From: Haemophilus parainfluenzae
GTDB lineage: Bacteria; Pseudomonadota; Gammaproteobacteria; Enterobacterales; Pasteurellaceae
Direction of reading: 5' to 3'
DNA: 64,000 nt
NCBI RefSeq assembly: GCF_014931275.1
Contig: NZ_CP063110.1
Coordinates: 1,782,001 to 1,846,000, forward strand
Shown: positions 49,168 through 57,804 of the stretch, one piece after another
Numbering within the stretch: position 1 is the first letter of the stretch
Layout of the letters: every line of letters begins with the position of its first letter
Notes under the pieces: model-generated
What the model was told of the DNA's origin: nothing
Database searches by the model: none
Seen by the model: the letters and a program-made list of their open reading frames with translations, nothing else
Position numbers and translations under genes: made by a program

Positions 49168-51207
49168 ATGTCTAATCCATTACTTCATATTGAAGGCTTA
49201 CCTCCGTTTTCTCAAATCAAACCGGAGCATATTCAACCAGCAATCCAAAAACTCATCGAAGAAAATCGTCAAGCCATTGAACAAGTTTTAAAACAACCGC
49301 ACTTTACTTGGGAAAACTTTATTGAACCGCTTTCTGAAGCAGGCGAACACTTAAGTCGTGCTTGGTCACCGATCTCCCATTTAAATTCAGTTAAAAACAG
49401 CCCTGAATTACGTGATGCGTACCAAGCTTGCTTACCACTACTCTCTGAATACAGTACTTGGGTAGGCCAACACGAAGGGTTATACAATGCCTATTTATCC
49501 TTAAAAAATAGCCCTGAATTTGCGACTTATTCCGTCGCACAAAAGAAAGCCATTGAAAATGCACTACGTGATTTTGAGCTTTCAGGTATCGGTTTATCCG
49601 AAGAAAAACAAAAACGTTATGGTGAGATTGTTGCTCGCTTATCTGAATTAAGCTCACAATTTAGCAATAATGTGCTCGATGCCACTATGGGCTGGGAAAA
49701 AGTCATTGAAGATGAAAGTGAATTAGCAGGTCTTCCTGAATCTGCATTACTTGCGGCAAAACAATCTGCCGAAAGTAAAGGCTTAAAAGGCTATCGCTTT
49801 ACGTTAGAAATCCCAAGTTATTTGCCAATCATGACCTATTGTGAAAATGCAGCACTACGCGAAGAAATGTATCGTGCTTATGCGACTCGCGCTTCAGATC
49901 AAGGTCCAAATGCCGATAAATGGGATAACACCGCGATTATTGAAGAAATCATGACGTTACGCGTGGAATTAGCTAAATTGCTAGGTTTCAATACATACAC
50001 TGAACGTTCACTTGCCACTAAAATGGCTGAAAATCCACAACAAGTTCTAGATTTCTTAAATAACCTTGCGGATCGTTCAAAAGCACAAGGTGAGAAAGAA
50101 TTAGCTGAACTCAAAGCTTATTGTGAAAAAGAATTTGGCGTCACTGAACTAGCGCCTTGGGATATCAGTTTCTATTCCGAAAAACAAAAACAACATTTAT
50201 ATGCGATCAATGATGAAGAACTTCGTCCTTATTTCCCTGAAGATCGCGTTATTTCGGGTTTATTTGAATTAATTAAGCGTATTTTTAATATTCGTGCAGT
50301 TGAACGTTTTGGTGTAGATACTTGGCACAAAGATGTACGTTTCTTTGATTTAATTGATGAAACCGATGAAGTACGTGGCAGTTTCTATCTTGATCTTTAT
50401 GCGCGTGAAAATAAACGTGGCGGCGCATGGATGGATGATTGTATCGGCAGAAAACGCAATGCCGACGGTTCAATTCAAAAACCGGTTGCCTATTTAACAT
50501 GTAACTTCAACGCCCCTATTGGTGATAAACCTGCGTTATTCACCCATGATGAAGTCACCACTCTCTTCCATGAATTTGGTCATGGTATTCATCACATGCT
50601 CACCAAAGTTGATGTGCCAGATGTCGCGGGTATCAATGGTGTACCTTGGGATGCAGTAGAGCTTCCAAGTCAATTTATGGAAAACTGGTGCTGGGAAAAA
50701 GAAGCCCTTGATTTTATTTCGGGTCACTTTGAAACGCACGAACCATTGCCAGAAGAAAAATTAAATCAACTTCTGAAAGCGAAAAACTATCAAGCGGCAA
50801 TGTTTGTGTTACGTCAGCTTGAATTTGGCTTGTTTGATTTTACCCTTCATCATACTTTTGAAGTGGGTAAAGCTAACCAAGTGCTTGATACCTTAAAAGC
50901 AGTGAAAGATAAAGTTGCCGTGATTAAAGGTGTTGAATGGGCAAGAGCGCCACATAGCTTTAGCCATATTTTTGCTGGCGGTTACGCAGCAGGTTATTAC
51001 AGCTATTTATGGGCTGAAGTGTTATCTGCTGATGCCTTCTCTCGCTTTGAAGAAGAAGGAATTTTCAATCCGGTTACGGGTAAATCCTTCCTAGATGAAA
51101 TTCTCACTCGAGGCGGCTCTGAAGAACCAATGGTATTATTCAAACGCTTCCGTGGACGTGAACCTCAATTAGACGCCTTGCTTCGCCATAAAGGCATTGC
51201 GAACTAA
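49168..51207 (+). CDS. prlC: Oligopeptidase A (PrlC)
   Basis: A 679-residue cytosolic M3 metallopeptidase that clears signal peptides and other short peptides. The zinc motif FHEFGHGIHH is near residue 469, with the third ligand in PSQFMENWCWE. Length is standard (E. coli 680). The AGGA site is near its ATG. It is monocistronic, ended by a variant-USS hairpin. USS at about 49297. Confidence 0.96.
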   Translation: MSNPLLHIEGLPPFSQIKPEHIQPAIQKLIEENRQAIEQVLKQPHFTWENFIEPLSEAGEHLSRAWSPISHLNSVKNSPELRDAYQACLPLLSEYSTWVGQHEGLYNAYLSLKNSPEFATYSVAQKKAIENALRDFELSGIGLSEEKQKRYGEIVARLSELSSQFSNNVLDATMGWEKVIEDESELAGLPESALLAAKQSAESKGLKGYRFTLEIPSYLPIMTYCENAALREEMYRAYATRASDQGPNADKWDNTAIIEEIMTLRVELAKLLGFNTYTERSLATKMAENPQQVLDFLNNLADRSKAQGEKELAELKAYCEKEFGVTELAPWDISFYSEKQKQHLYAINDEELRPYFPEDRVISGLFELIKRIFNIRAVERFGVDTWHKDVRFFDLIDETDEVRGSFYLDLYARENKRGGAWMDDCIGRKRNADGSIQKPVAYLTCNFNAPIGDKPALFTHDEVTTLFHEFGHGIHHMLTKVDVPDVAGINGVPWDAVELPSQFMENWCWEKEALDFISGHFETHEPLPEEKLNQLLKAKNYQAAMFVLRQLEFGLFDFTLHHTFEVGKANQVLDTLKAVKDKVAVIKGVEWARAPHSFSHIFAGGYAAGYYSYLWAEVLSADAFSRFEEEGIFNPVTGKSFLDEILTRGGSEEPMVLFKRFRGREPQLDALLRHKGIAN

Positions 51208-51215
51208 TAACTAAA

Positions 51216-51247
51216 AAAGAGCGGTCAAATTTTTGACCGTTTTTTTA
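51216..51247 (+). terminator. Partial variant-USS terminator after prlC
   Basis: AAAGAGCGGTCAAA pairs with TTTGACCG only through the eight central positions; the rest of the right arm is replaced by a T-run, producing a good intrinsic terminator. Confidence 0.85.
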
Positions 51248-51270
51248 TTTTTCTAATATGCAGAAAATAA

Positions 51271-51300
51271 AAAAGCCCTCGGTAATCCGAAGGCTTTTAT
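51271..51300. terminator. Terminator after rpsO
   Basis: AAAAGCCCTCGG / CCGAAGGCTTTT with one C-A mismatch around TAAT, and T-runs on both sides. It lies 21 bases after the rpsO stop. Confidence 0.8.
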
Positions 51301-51320
51301 TTTTACTATCGTAATAAAAA

Positions 51321-51590
51321 TTAGCGACGTAAACCTAAACGAGCGATAGTGCTTTGGTATAAAGCAAGATCAGTACGTTTTAAGTAGTCTAAAAGTTTAC
51401 GACGACGAGAAACCATACGTAATAAACCACGACGACCATGATGGTCTTTTTTGTGCTCAGCAAAGTGAGCTTGTAAGTGGTTGATTTGTGCAGTTAATAA
51501 TGCGATTTGAACTTCAGAAGAACCAGTATCTTTCGCATCGCGACCAAATTCAGCAACGATTGCTGCTTTTTTTTCAGTACTTAGAGACAT
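51321..51590 (-). CDS. rpsO: 30S ribosomal protein S15
   Basis: An 89-residue S15 that binds the central domain of 16S rRNA and helps form subunit bridge B4. [32 protein letters not shown] and the [25 protein letters not shown] block are near-identical to E. coli. GGAGT precedes the ATG. It follows hldE but has its own promoter (51665-51693). Confidence 0.98.
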   Translation of the reverse strand: MSLSTEKKAAIVAEFGRDAKDTGSSEVQIALLTAQINHLQAHFAEHKKDHHGRRGLLRMVSRRRKLLDYLKRTDLALYQSTIARLGLRR

Positions 51591-51664
51591 TTTTTACTCC
51601 TAAAAGGTAGTGTTATTAATACATCATTCGCCGATCTCTAACTCAGCGATGACAAGGAGCCTGA

Positions 51665-51693
51665 ATTTTAACGATTGAGCAGGATAAAGGCAA
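51665..51693 (-). promoter_or_regulatory. rpsO promoter
   Basis: On the minus strand TTGCCT (51693-51688), a 17-base spacer and TAAAAT (51670-51665). The start near 51658 gives a leader of about 68 bases, long enough for the S15 autoregulatory fold known in E. coli, which I did not try to model. Confidence 0.6.
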
Positions 51694-51720
51694 GCTTTAT
51701 TCTACTCATTCCTTAATAAA

Positions 51721-53151
51721 TTAATCTTTCAGCGCTTTAATTTTCTCAATTACGTTTGTGGTTGAACAACCATTTTCGAAATTCAATACGCGAACATCGC
51801 CGCCATTCGCCCACACTTCTTTACTGCCTGCAATCTCTTCTGGTTTGTAATCGCCACCTTTTACCAATAAATCCGGTAAAATATCGCCGATTAAACGTTG
51901 TGGTGTATCTTCATCAAAAGAAACCACCCAATCCACAGAGGCTAAGCCTGCCAATACTGCCATACGTGCATTCAGATTGTTAATTGGACGACTTTCACCT
52001 TTTAAGCGTTTGACTGAATCATCCGTATTCACGGCAACAATTAAACGATCGCCAAGTTTGCGAGCATTTTCTAAATAAGACACATGGCCAGGGTGAAGAA
52101 TGTCAAAACAACCGTTTGTCATCACAATTTTTTCACCGCGCGCTTTAGCATGAGCTACCGCTGTTTTTAATTGGTCTTCAGACATAATACCGAAGCCTGT
52201 TTCAGAACGGCCATGGATTGCATTCTCTAATTCCACAGTAGAAACCGTTGATGTACCCAATTTACCGACCACAATACCTGCCGCCACATTAGCTAAATAG
52301 CAAGATTCTTCAAAAGAACGACCATCTGCAAGTGAAGTTGCTAACACGCTGATTACCGTATCACCTGCCCCTGTTACATCAAATACTTCTTTTGCAAGCG
52401 TTGGTAAATGGAATGGTTCTTGATTTGGACGAAGTAATGTCATGCCTTTTTCAGAGCGCGTCACTAAAAGTGCGGTCAATTCGATGTCTGAAATTAATTT
52501 TAAACCTTTCTCAATGATTTCTTCTTCAGAACTGCATTTACCTACCACCGCTTCAAACTCTGACATATTTGGTGTCAGTAAAGTCGCACCACGATAACGT
52601 TCAAAATCTGTACCTTTTGGATCGATCAACACAGGCACGTTCGCTTTGCGTGCAATTTGGATCATCTTTTGCACATCTTTTAACGTGCCTTTACCGTAAT
52701 CCGAAAGCACTAATGCACCGAAATTTTTCACTTCAACTTCTAATTTCGCTAGCAACTCTTGGCATTCTACGTTTTGGAAATCTTCTTCGAAATCCAAACG
52801 AAGTAATTGCTGGTGGCGAGATAAAATACGTAATTTCGTAATAGTTGGATGGGTATCCAATGCCACAAAATTACAATCAATTTTTTGGTGCTGTAATAAA
52901 TTCGTTAAGGCAGAACCTGTTTCATCCTGACCAATTAAGCCCAAAATTTGTACGGGTACATTAAGAGAAGCAATATTCATCGCCACGTTTGCTGCACCAC
53001 CTGCTCGTTCTTCGTTATTTTGTACGCGAACCACAGGAACCGGTGCCTCTGGCGAAATACGATTAGTTGCACCAAACCAGTAACGGTCAAGCATGACATC
53101 GCCTAACACTAATACTTTCGCTTGATTAAAATTGGCAGAATATTGAGCCAT
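51721..53151 (-). CDS. hldE: Bifunctional heptose kinase/adenylyltransferase HldE
   Basis: A 476-residue two-domain enzyme making ADP-heptose for the LPS inner core. The N-terminal ribokinase-like domain (about 1-318) shows [28 protein letters not shown] and the catalytic DVTGAGDT; the C-terminal nucleotidyltransferase domain (about 343-476) has [16 protein letters not shown]. Both domains are complete. It is divergent from lpxL, another lipid A gene. H. influenzae has the same hldE-htrB pair, as I recall. USS near 52468. Confidence 0.97.
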   Translation of the reverse strand: MAQYSANFNQAKVLVLGDVMLDRYWFGATNRISPEAPVPVVRVQNNEERAGGAANVAMNIASLNVPVQILGLIGQDETGSALTNLLQHQKIDCNFVALDTHPTITKLRILSRHQQLLRLDFEEDFQNVECQELLAKLEVEVKNFGALVLSDYGKGTLKDVQKMIQIARKANVPVLIDPKGTDFERYRGATLLTPNMSEFEAVVGKCSSEEEIIEKGLKLISDIELTALLVTRSEKGMTLLRPNQEPFHLPTLAKEVFDVTGAGDTVISVLATSLADGRSFEESCYLANVAAGIVVGKLGTSTVSTVELENAIHGRSETGFGIMSEDQLKTAVAHAKARGEKIVMTNGCFDILHPGHVSYLENARKLGDRLIVAVNTDDSVKRLKGESRPINNLNARMAVLAGLASVDWVVSFDEDTPQRLIGDILPDLLVKGGDYKPEEIAGSKEVWANGGDVRVLNFENGCSTTNVIEKIKALKD

Positions 53152-53248
53152 TTTGAAATCTCTCTGTTGGAATAATAAAAATTTGGTGCAATTTTACCAC
53201 AACTCAAATTTGCGATAAACTACACGCCGAACTAACCAGAAAAGAATT

Positions 53249-54184
53249 ATGAAAAACGAAAAACTCCCTCAATTTCAACCGCACTTTCTTGCACCTAAAT
53301 ACTGGGGCTTTTGGCTTGGTGTGGCGATTTGGCGAAGCCTTTTGTTACTTCCCTATCCAATTTTACGTCACATCGGCAACGGCTTAGGCTGGCTTTTCTC
53401 AAAACTAAAAGTGGGAAAACGTCGTGCAGCGATTGCTCGCCGAAATCTTGAGCTCTGTTTCCCAGAAATGCCCGAGCAAGAACGTGAAGCCATTTTGCAA
53501 GAAAACTTGCGTGCTGTTGGTATGGCGATTATTGAAACCGGCATGGCGTGGTTTTGGTCTGATGCGCGCATTAAAAAATGGTCAAAAATTGAAGGCTTAA
53601 ATTATTTAAAAGAAAATGCTCAAGACGGCATTATCTTTGTGGGTGTTCATTTCCTCACTCTTGAGTTAGGCGCGCGTATTGTGGGCTTACATCATCCTGG
53701 AATAGGTGTTTATCGTCCAAATGACAATCCTGTACTAGACTGGTTACAAATTAAAGGTCGCTTACGTTCAAATAAAGATATGCTGAACCGAAAAGATCTA
53801 CGTGGAATGTTCAAAGCTTTACGCAAAGGTGAAACCATTTGGTATGCCCCTGATCATGATTACGGCAGAAAAAATGCCGTATTTGTACCTTTCTTTGCTG
53901 TACAAGAAGCGGCAACCACGACGGGCAGTTATTATCTACTTAAATCCGCGCCAAATTGCAAAGTCGTACCTTTTGCCCCATTACGTAATAAAGACGGTTC
54001 AGGCTATACGGTCAGTATTTCTCCTCCAGTGGATTTTTCTGATCTTTCAGATGAAACGGCGATCGCTACAAGAATGAATAAAGTCGTGGAAAAAGAAATC
54101 TTAAAAGGTGTGGAACAATACATGTGGCTACATCGCCGATTTAAAACCCGTCCAACTGAGGATCAGCCAAGTTTGTATTTGTAA
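53249..54184 (+). CDS. lpxL: Lipid A biosynthesis acyltransferase LpxL (HtrB)
   Basis: A 311-residue inner-membrane acyltransferase adding a secondary acyl chain to lipid A. One N-terminal helix, then the acyltransferase motif GVHFLTLELGARIVG (HX4E type) and FKALRKGETIWYAPDHDYG. Length is typical of LpxL/HtrB. In H. influenzae HtrB affects LPS, serum resistance and virulence. A canonical USS starts at about 53278, inside the first codons. It ends in a hairpin terminator. Confidence 0.95.
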   Translation: MKNEKLPQFQPHFLAPKYWGFWLGVAIWRSLLLLPYPILRHIGNGLGWLFSKLKVGKRRAAIARRNLELCFPEMPEQEREAILQENLRAVGMAIIETGMAWFWSDARIKKWSKIEGLNYLKENAQDGIIFVGVHFLTLELGARIVGLHHPGIGVYRPNDNPVLDWLQIKGRLRSNKDMLNRKDLRGMFKALRKGETIWYAPDHDYGRKNAVFVPFFAVQEAATTTGSYYLLKSAPNCKVVPFAPLRNKDGSGYTVSISPPVDFSDLSDETAIATRMNKVVEKEILKGVEQYMWLHRRFKTRPTEDQPSLYL

Positions 54185-54210
54185 AAAGATGGTTCTACTA
54201 AAAAAATCTG

Positions 54211-54250
54211 AAAAGGCTAGATGCTATAAAGAATCTAGCCTTTTATTTTA
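54211..54250 (+). terminator. Terminator after lpxL
   Basis: AAAAGGCTAGAT / ATCTAGCCTTTT twelve-base perfect stem, ten-base loop, followed by ATTTTA. It marks the boundary with the accessory island. Confidence 0.85.
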
Positions 54251-54265
54251 TATTAAAATAGGCTA

Positions 54266-54853
54266 TTATTTTTTTGGAAAAAACTCCTTACCTAATAACC
54301 AGAGATATCGATCAATTTTTTTTAAGTTAAATCTCTCGAATTTATAATATCTTTGAAAATCTAACAAAATCCCTTTAAATTTTCTGTAATTTTTTAAATC
54401 TTTCTTTTTAAACGATGAAAACTTATCTACCTTATTAAAATAGAGGAGAACTCTCTCCACATAGCTATCATAAATTGGGAAAGCAATTGGATTATGATGA
54501 CTACAATATTTAGTCGCAAAAGAATAAAAATACCTTTTGTCATCACCAATTTTTACGTTTCCTAATTCACAAACTAATTTTATGTCACCTGCCTTTAAAC
54601 GTTTATCTAGATCTTTAATACTTAAAATACGTTTTGCCACAGGATAAATAGCAAATATTCTTGTGCTATAAAAATCATTTAAATATGATGCCTTTAATAA
54701 AATATCAGCTATTTCAGAATTTCCAGGTAATAACTCTAGAAAAAGTTTATTTAATGCCTCTTCTTGTGAAGTATAACCTTCAAGATTTTTCCATTTATTT
54801 AGATATTTATTAACTTCTGAAAAACAGGGTTTAGGAGGTAAAGACTTTTCCAC
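54266..54853 (-). CDS. Hypothetical protein, 195 residues
   Basis: I do not recognise a named family. The product is soluble, rich in Lys, Phe and Tyr, and has the distinctive block YFYSFATKYCSHHNPIAFPIYDSYV near residues 105-130, which has the look of a conserved domain of unknown function with possible Cys/His/Asp functional residues. The gene is A+T-rich, with no USS, and is the last of three accessory genes on the minus strand. The start at 54853 has GGAGAAAA-type purines upstream. Function unknown; a defence or toxin-linked role is conceivable but unsupported. Confidence 0.7.
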   Translation of the reverse strand: MEKSLPPKPCFSEVNKYLNKWKNLEGYTSQEEALNKLFLELLPGNSEIADILLKASYLNDFYSTRIFAIYPVAKRILSIKDLDKRLKAGDIKLVCELGNVKIGDDKRYFYSFATKYCSHHNPIAFPIYDSYVERVLLYFNKVDKFSSFKKKDLKNYRKFKGILLDFQRYYKFERFNLKKIDRYLWLLGKEFFPKK

Positions 54854-54954
54854 ATTTTCTCCAATACTTGATATTTATTTAAATATGGGAACACCAAAAC
54901 GAATAAGTAATATTTCTTTCTATATACACTTGCCATTCCACAATAAAAATAATA

Positions 54955-54985
54955 AACACCGCATGTATTACACACGGTGTTATTT
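54955..54985 (-). terminator. Terminator after the LRR gene
   Basis: AACACCG and CGGTGTT arms around a 13-base loop, followed on the minus strand by TATTATTTTT. It lies about 30 bases after the LRR stop. The 162 bases between 54854 and 55015 hold no other gene I can support. Confidence 0.6.
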
Positions 54986-55015
54986 ATAAAGTCAGTCAAT
55001 CGTAAATCCAACTTA

Positions 55016-56194
55016 TTATATGCTATACCGAATTTTACAATTTGGTAATGCACTTTGAAGTTGATTACACTCATCACTATCAGGTTCTATGCTGTAGTAA
55101 TCAAAATTCTTAGTATCTTCTAAATAAAGGGTGCTTAAATTAGGCAAAGACGCTAATTTAGCTAATAATTGAATATCTACTTTATTACCAGAAAGGTCTA
55201 ATTCTTTAATACTAGAGAATGAAATTATCAAATCTATTACATCTTCTTTTACAGACTCATCCCAATCTCTGAATGAAAGTGATGATACATTAAGGTTTTT
55301 TAATGCAGCAAGATTACTAATATCCTCATAAGTACCAACATGTAGATTAATTACACAATTTGGTAATTTATCACCTAATGCGGCTAACATACTACACTCA
55401 TCAGCACTCCAATCCCCCGAATATGGTAAAGAAAGAGTTCTTAAATTAGTCAACGAGGATAATTTTTCTAGAGCATCTCCAGAAACACTATTAGTAGTAA
55501 GATCCAGTTCTTTTAGTTGAGGAATTTGAGCAAGCAAATCAATTTCCTCCGAACCAAAACCGCCACCCCAACCATGGAACGATAATGAAGACAATTGCTT
55601 AATATGTGACAATTTAGGCAACTCTCTAATATTATACACATTATCCGGAATGACAAATTTATGAGTTATTCCAGGTTCAAAATTACCATCTGAGAAATGC
55701 ACACCTACAATATAATCTTTCAAATAGAAAGCGATTGCACCATTTCTGTCATAAAGATCTAGTTCTGTAGAAATTTCCTGACTTAAATCATCATATTCAG
55801 GAGTTAGGCCATAGTCTTCATCAAGAAATTCATCTTTAATATTCCATAACACAATATATTTTAGTGTATCTGATAATCCACACCACCATTCCCAATCCTC
55901 ATCAGAAATATACTCTGTAGTATCAGTATCTGAGATAAGTTCTTCTGGGAATTTATCCTCTGCGAGTTTTGTAGTTTCTCTACGGGTATCAACGCCGTTG
56001 ATGAAATTAATTAATCGATGGCCAAAATAACGAGTATTCCATTCGTCAGAATATTCAAAACCAAGATCTTCAGAAATTTCTCTTAACATGTTTCGTGTTT
56101 TTCTGTCACGGCATCTGATAGTAACGGTATAATCTTCAGCAGATTCAATAATTAAATCTTTATAAATTGCAGAATTTCTAATTTTTTTAGACAT
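55016..56194 (-). CDS. Leucine-rich-repeat protein
   Basis: A 392-residue soluble protein. The C-terminal half (about residues 190-385) contains about six leucine-rich repeats, e.g. LPKLSHIKQLSSLSFHGW, IPQLKELDLTTNSVSGDAL, LTNLRTLSLPYSG and ASLPNLSTLYLEDT, the typical protein-binding curved fold. The N-terminal half is acidic and rich in Trp/Asp (SDEDWEWWCGLSDTL) with no known domain. There is no signal peptide. It is followed by the 195-residue gene and preceded by the 19-residue-repeat gene, all on one strand. Likely a binding or immunity-type protein, but its partner is not visible. Confidence 0.8.
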   Translation of the reverse strand: MSKKIRNSAIYKDLIIESAEDYTVTIRCRDRKTRNMLREISEDLGFEYSDEWNTRYFGHRLINFINGVDTRRETTKLAEDKFPEELISDTDTTEYISDEDWEWWCGLSDTLKYIVLWNIKDEFLDEDYGLTPEYDDLSQEISTELDLYDRNGAIAFYLKDYIVGVHFSDGNFEPGITHKFVIPDNVYNIRELPKLSHIKQLSSLSFHGWGGGFGSEEIDLLAQIPQLKELDLTTNSVSGDALEKLSSLTNLRTLSLPYSGDWSADECSMLAALGDKLPNCVINLHVGTYEDISNLAALKNLNVSSLSFRDWDESVKEDVIDLIISFSSIKELDLSGNKVDIQLLAKLASLPNLSTLYLEDTKNFDYYSIEPDSDECNQLQSALPNCKIRYSI

Positions 56195-56207
56195 AATTAC
56201 CTCTATC

Positions 56208-56525
56208 TTACCAAAGTTTTAAAACAACTTGACCAAAAGCAACTAGAATAGGGTTACCACTTAGTTCATAAGTAGTATTATAGTTTGCTGAAATTTTAGG
56301 CTTAATCTTATTCCCTTCTGTCACCCAAATATCACTTTGTTTTGCTCCGACTTTAGGTTTTAGCTCACGTCCATCATATATCCAAATATCACTTTGGTTT
56401 GCTCCAACTTTAGGTTTTAGCTCACGTCCATCATATATCCAAATATCACTTTGGTTTGCTCCAACTTTAGGTTTTAACTCACGTCCATCATAAGACCATT
56501 TACTTGATAATTCAATTTTTGGCAT
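56208..56525 (-). CDS. Small protein with 19-residue tandem repeats
   Basis: A 105-residue protein built of four consecutive repeats of the pattern W-x-YDGRELKPKVGANQSDI (19 residues), then a non-repeated tail LSGNPILVAFGQVVLKLW. Three repeats are almost identical, the fourth (VTEGNKIKPKISAN) is diverged. Repeats of aromatic, DG and KPK character suggest short beta hairpins. No signal peptide. It lies 13 bases upstream of the LRR gene and probably is cotranscribed with it. Function unknown. Confidence 0.75.
   Translation of the reverse strand: MPKIELSSKWSYDGRELKPKVGANQSDIWIYDGRELKPKVGANQSDIWIYDGRELKPKVGAKQSDIWVTEGNKIKPKISANYNTTYELSGNPILVAFGQVVLKLW
56324..56497. repeat. 57-base tandem repeat, three copies
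   Basis: Copies start at about 56324, 56381 and 56438, exactly 57 bases apart. The last two are identical over nearly their full length; the first differs at a few positions. Each encodes one 19-residue repeat of the small protein. Copy number could vary by recombination without shifting the frame. Confidence 0.85.
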
Positions 56526-56582
56526 GTTTTACTCCGATTCCTTATGTTAAATGTTAATTAAAAATATTTTTATCAGTGTTTG

Positions 56583-56610
56583 TTTAGTTGGTATGTCAAT
56601 ACCAACTAAA
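56583..56610. repeat. Perfect 12-base inverted repeat with four-base loop
   Basis: TTTAGTTGGTAT (56583-56594) and ATACCAACTAAA (56599-56610) flank GTCA. No T-run follows on either strand, so it is not a typical terminator. It lies 58-85 bases upstream of the repeat-protein start and may be an operator or a structured leader. Confidence 0.8.
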
Positions 56611-56798
56611 AGAAGTATACTTCTTGGAATAAAATATAATTAAAACAATTGGTTACGCACTTAATTATATTTTGAATTAATTGCTCTATTATTCGACTAA
56701 CTCAGCGAGTTCTGCCTATAAAATTTTGTAAAAATACTATTATTGAGGGCTGGTAAATCTATCAATAATTCGAGTTTAAAAAATATCTAAAATCCCTC

Positions 56799-56826
56799 TT
56801 GATCTTTATATAATTAAATATATAAT
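56799..56826 (+). promoter_or_regulatory. Promoter of a candidate small RNA
   Basis: TTGATC (56799-56804), 16-base spacer, perfect TATAAT (56821-56826). The predicted start is near 56832. Confidence 0.55.
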
Positions 56827-56831
56827 GTATC

Positions 56832-56918
56832 TCGTTTTAGATAGTAAACTTGTGTTATGACAGACACTCTACTGGCTAGTGCATTCCCCCCACTCCTTTT
56901 GCACTAGTCATTTTTTTT
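56832..56918 (+). ncRNA. Candidate small RNA with C-rich apical loop
   Basis: A promoter (56799-56826) and a strong intrinsic terminator (arms 56874-56883 and 56900-56909, then eight T at 56911-56918) are only about 50 bases apart and enclose no proper gene, giving a transcript of about 87 bases. The 16-base loop TTCCCCCCACTCCTTT contains a stretch complementary to Shine-Dalgarno sequence (AAAGGAG). No plus-strand gene upstream needs this terminator. I know no named sRNA with this sequence. A 16-codon ORF (56857-56907) lies inside but has no ribosome site. Confidence 0.5.
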
Positions 56919-56964
56919 GAAATCTCTTACCATATCTCACCCTTTTCTTTTTTTCTTAGAAATC

Positions 56965-57720
56965 ATGAACAATCTAGAACTTGAACGTTTACTAAACGAA
57001 AAACTTAGCACAGACAGAATTAACGATTACGCACCTAACGGTTTGCAAGTAGAAGGCAAAGCGGAGATCAAAAAGATCATCACGGGTGTCACCGCAAGCC
57101 AAGCACTAATTGATTATGCTGTTGCACAACAAGCTGATGCGGTACTTGTCCACCATGGCTATTTTTGGAAAAGTGAAAATCCATGTATTCGCGGCATGAA
57201 AGGCAAACGCATCAAAACCTTACTTGTAAATGATATTAATTTATACGGCTACCACTTGCCTCTGGATGTTCACCCAGAATTAGGCAACAATGCAAAACTT
57301 GCTCAGTTATTAGGGATTGGCGATCTTCAACCTTTAGAAAATAGCACAACCAGCATTCCTGTTTGGGGAACATTAAAAGATCCTATTACCGCTGAAGAGT
57401 TTGCACAACGTATTGAACAAGTGCTTCAACGCAAACCGTTAATTTGCATCGAAAATGGACCGCACTTAATCCATAAAATTGGCATTTGTACCGGTGGCGG
57501 ACAAGGCTATATTGATTTAGCTGCAGCACAAGGTTGTGATGCCTTTATTACCGGTGAGGTTTCGGAGCAAACAATTCACTCTGCTCGTGAGCAAGGTATT
57601 CATTTCTTTGCGGCTGGTCATCATGCGACTGAACGCTACGGTATCAAAGCATTAGGTGAATGGTTGGCAACGGAATATGGTCTGGATGTAGAATTTAAAG
57701 ATATTGATAATCCGGCCTAA
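56965..57720 (+). CDS. NIF3/GTP cyclohydrolase I type 2 family protein (YbgI)
   Basis: A 251-residue protein of the NIF3 family, homologous to E. coli YbgI, a toroidal di-metal protein of unclear function. Metal-ligand segments: VLVHHGYFWKSE (residues about 61-72), HLPLDVHPELGNNAKLA and ERYGIKALGEWL at the C terminus. I chose ATG 56965 (MNNLELERLL) because the family begins there; an ATG at 56917 overlaps the sRNA terminator. It is almost identical in layout to H. influenzae HI0105. USS at 57458. Confidence 0.9.
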   Translation: MNNLELERLLNEKLSTDRINDYAPNGLQVEGKAEIKKIITGVTASQALIDYAVAQQADAVLVHHGYFWKSENPCIRGMKGKRIKTLLVNDINLYGYHLPLDVHPELGNNAKLAQLLGIGDLQPLENSTTSIPVWGTLKDPITAEEFAQRIEQVLQRKPLICIENGPHLIHKIGICTGGGQGYIDLAAAQGCDAFITGEVSEQTIHSAREQGIHFFAAGHHATERYGIKALGEWLATEYGLDVEFKDIDNPA

Positions 57721-57804
57721 CTGGTACAAAGTGTGATTAATTGCCAAAAGCATACAAAACAAGTATAATCTTGTCGATTTTTTAACTCAAACATAGGAAA
57801 AAAT

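Noticed and set aside
54799..55077. Open frame of 92 residues on the minus strand between the LRR and 195-residue genes
   Set aside because: It overlaps both neighbours, has an unlikely composition and crosses a terminator-like hairpin; probably a chance frame in A+T-rich DNA.
56857..56907. 16-codon leader-peptide-like ORF inside the candidate sRNA
   Set aside because: No ribosome site and no run of regulatory codons; its stop lies in the terminator arm by chance.
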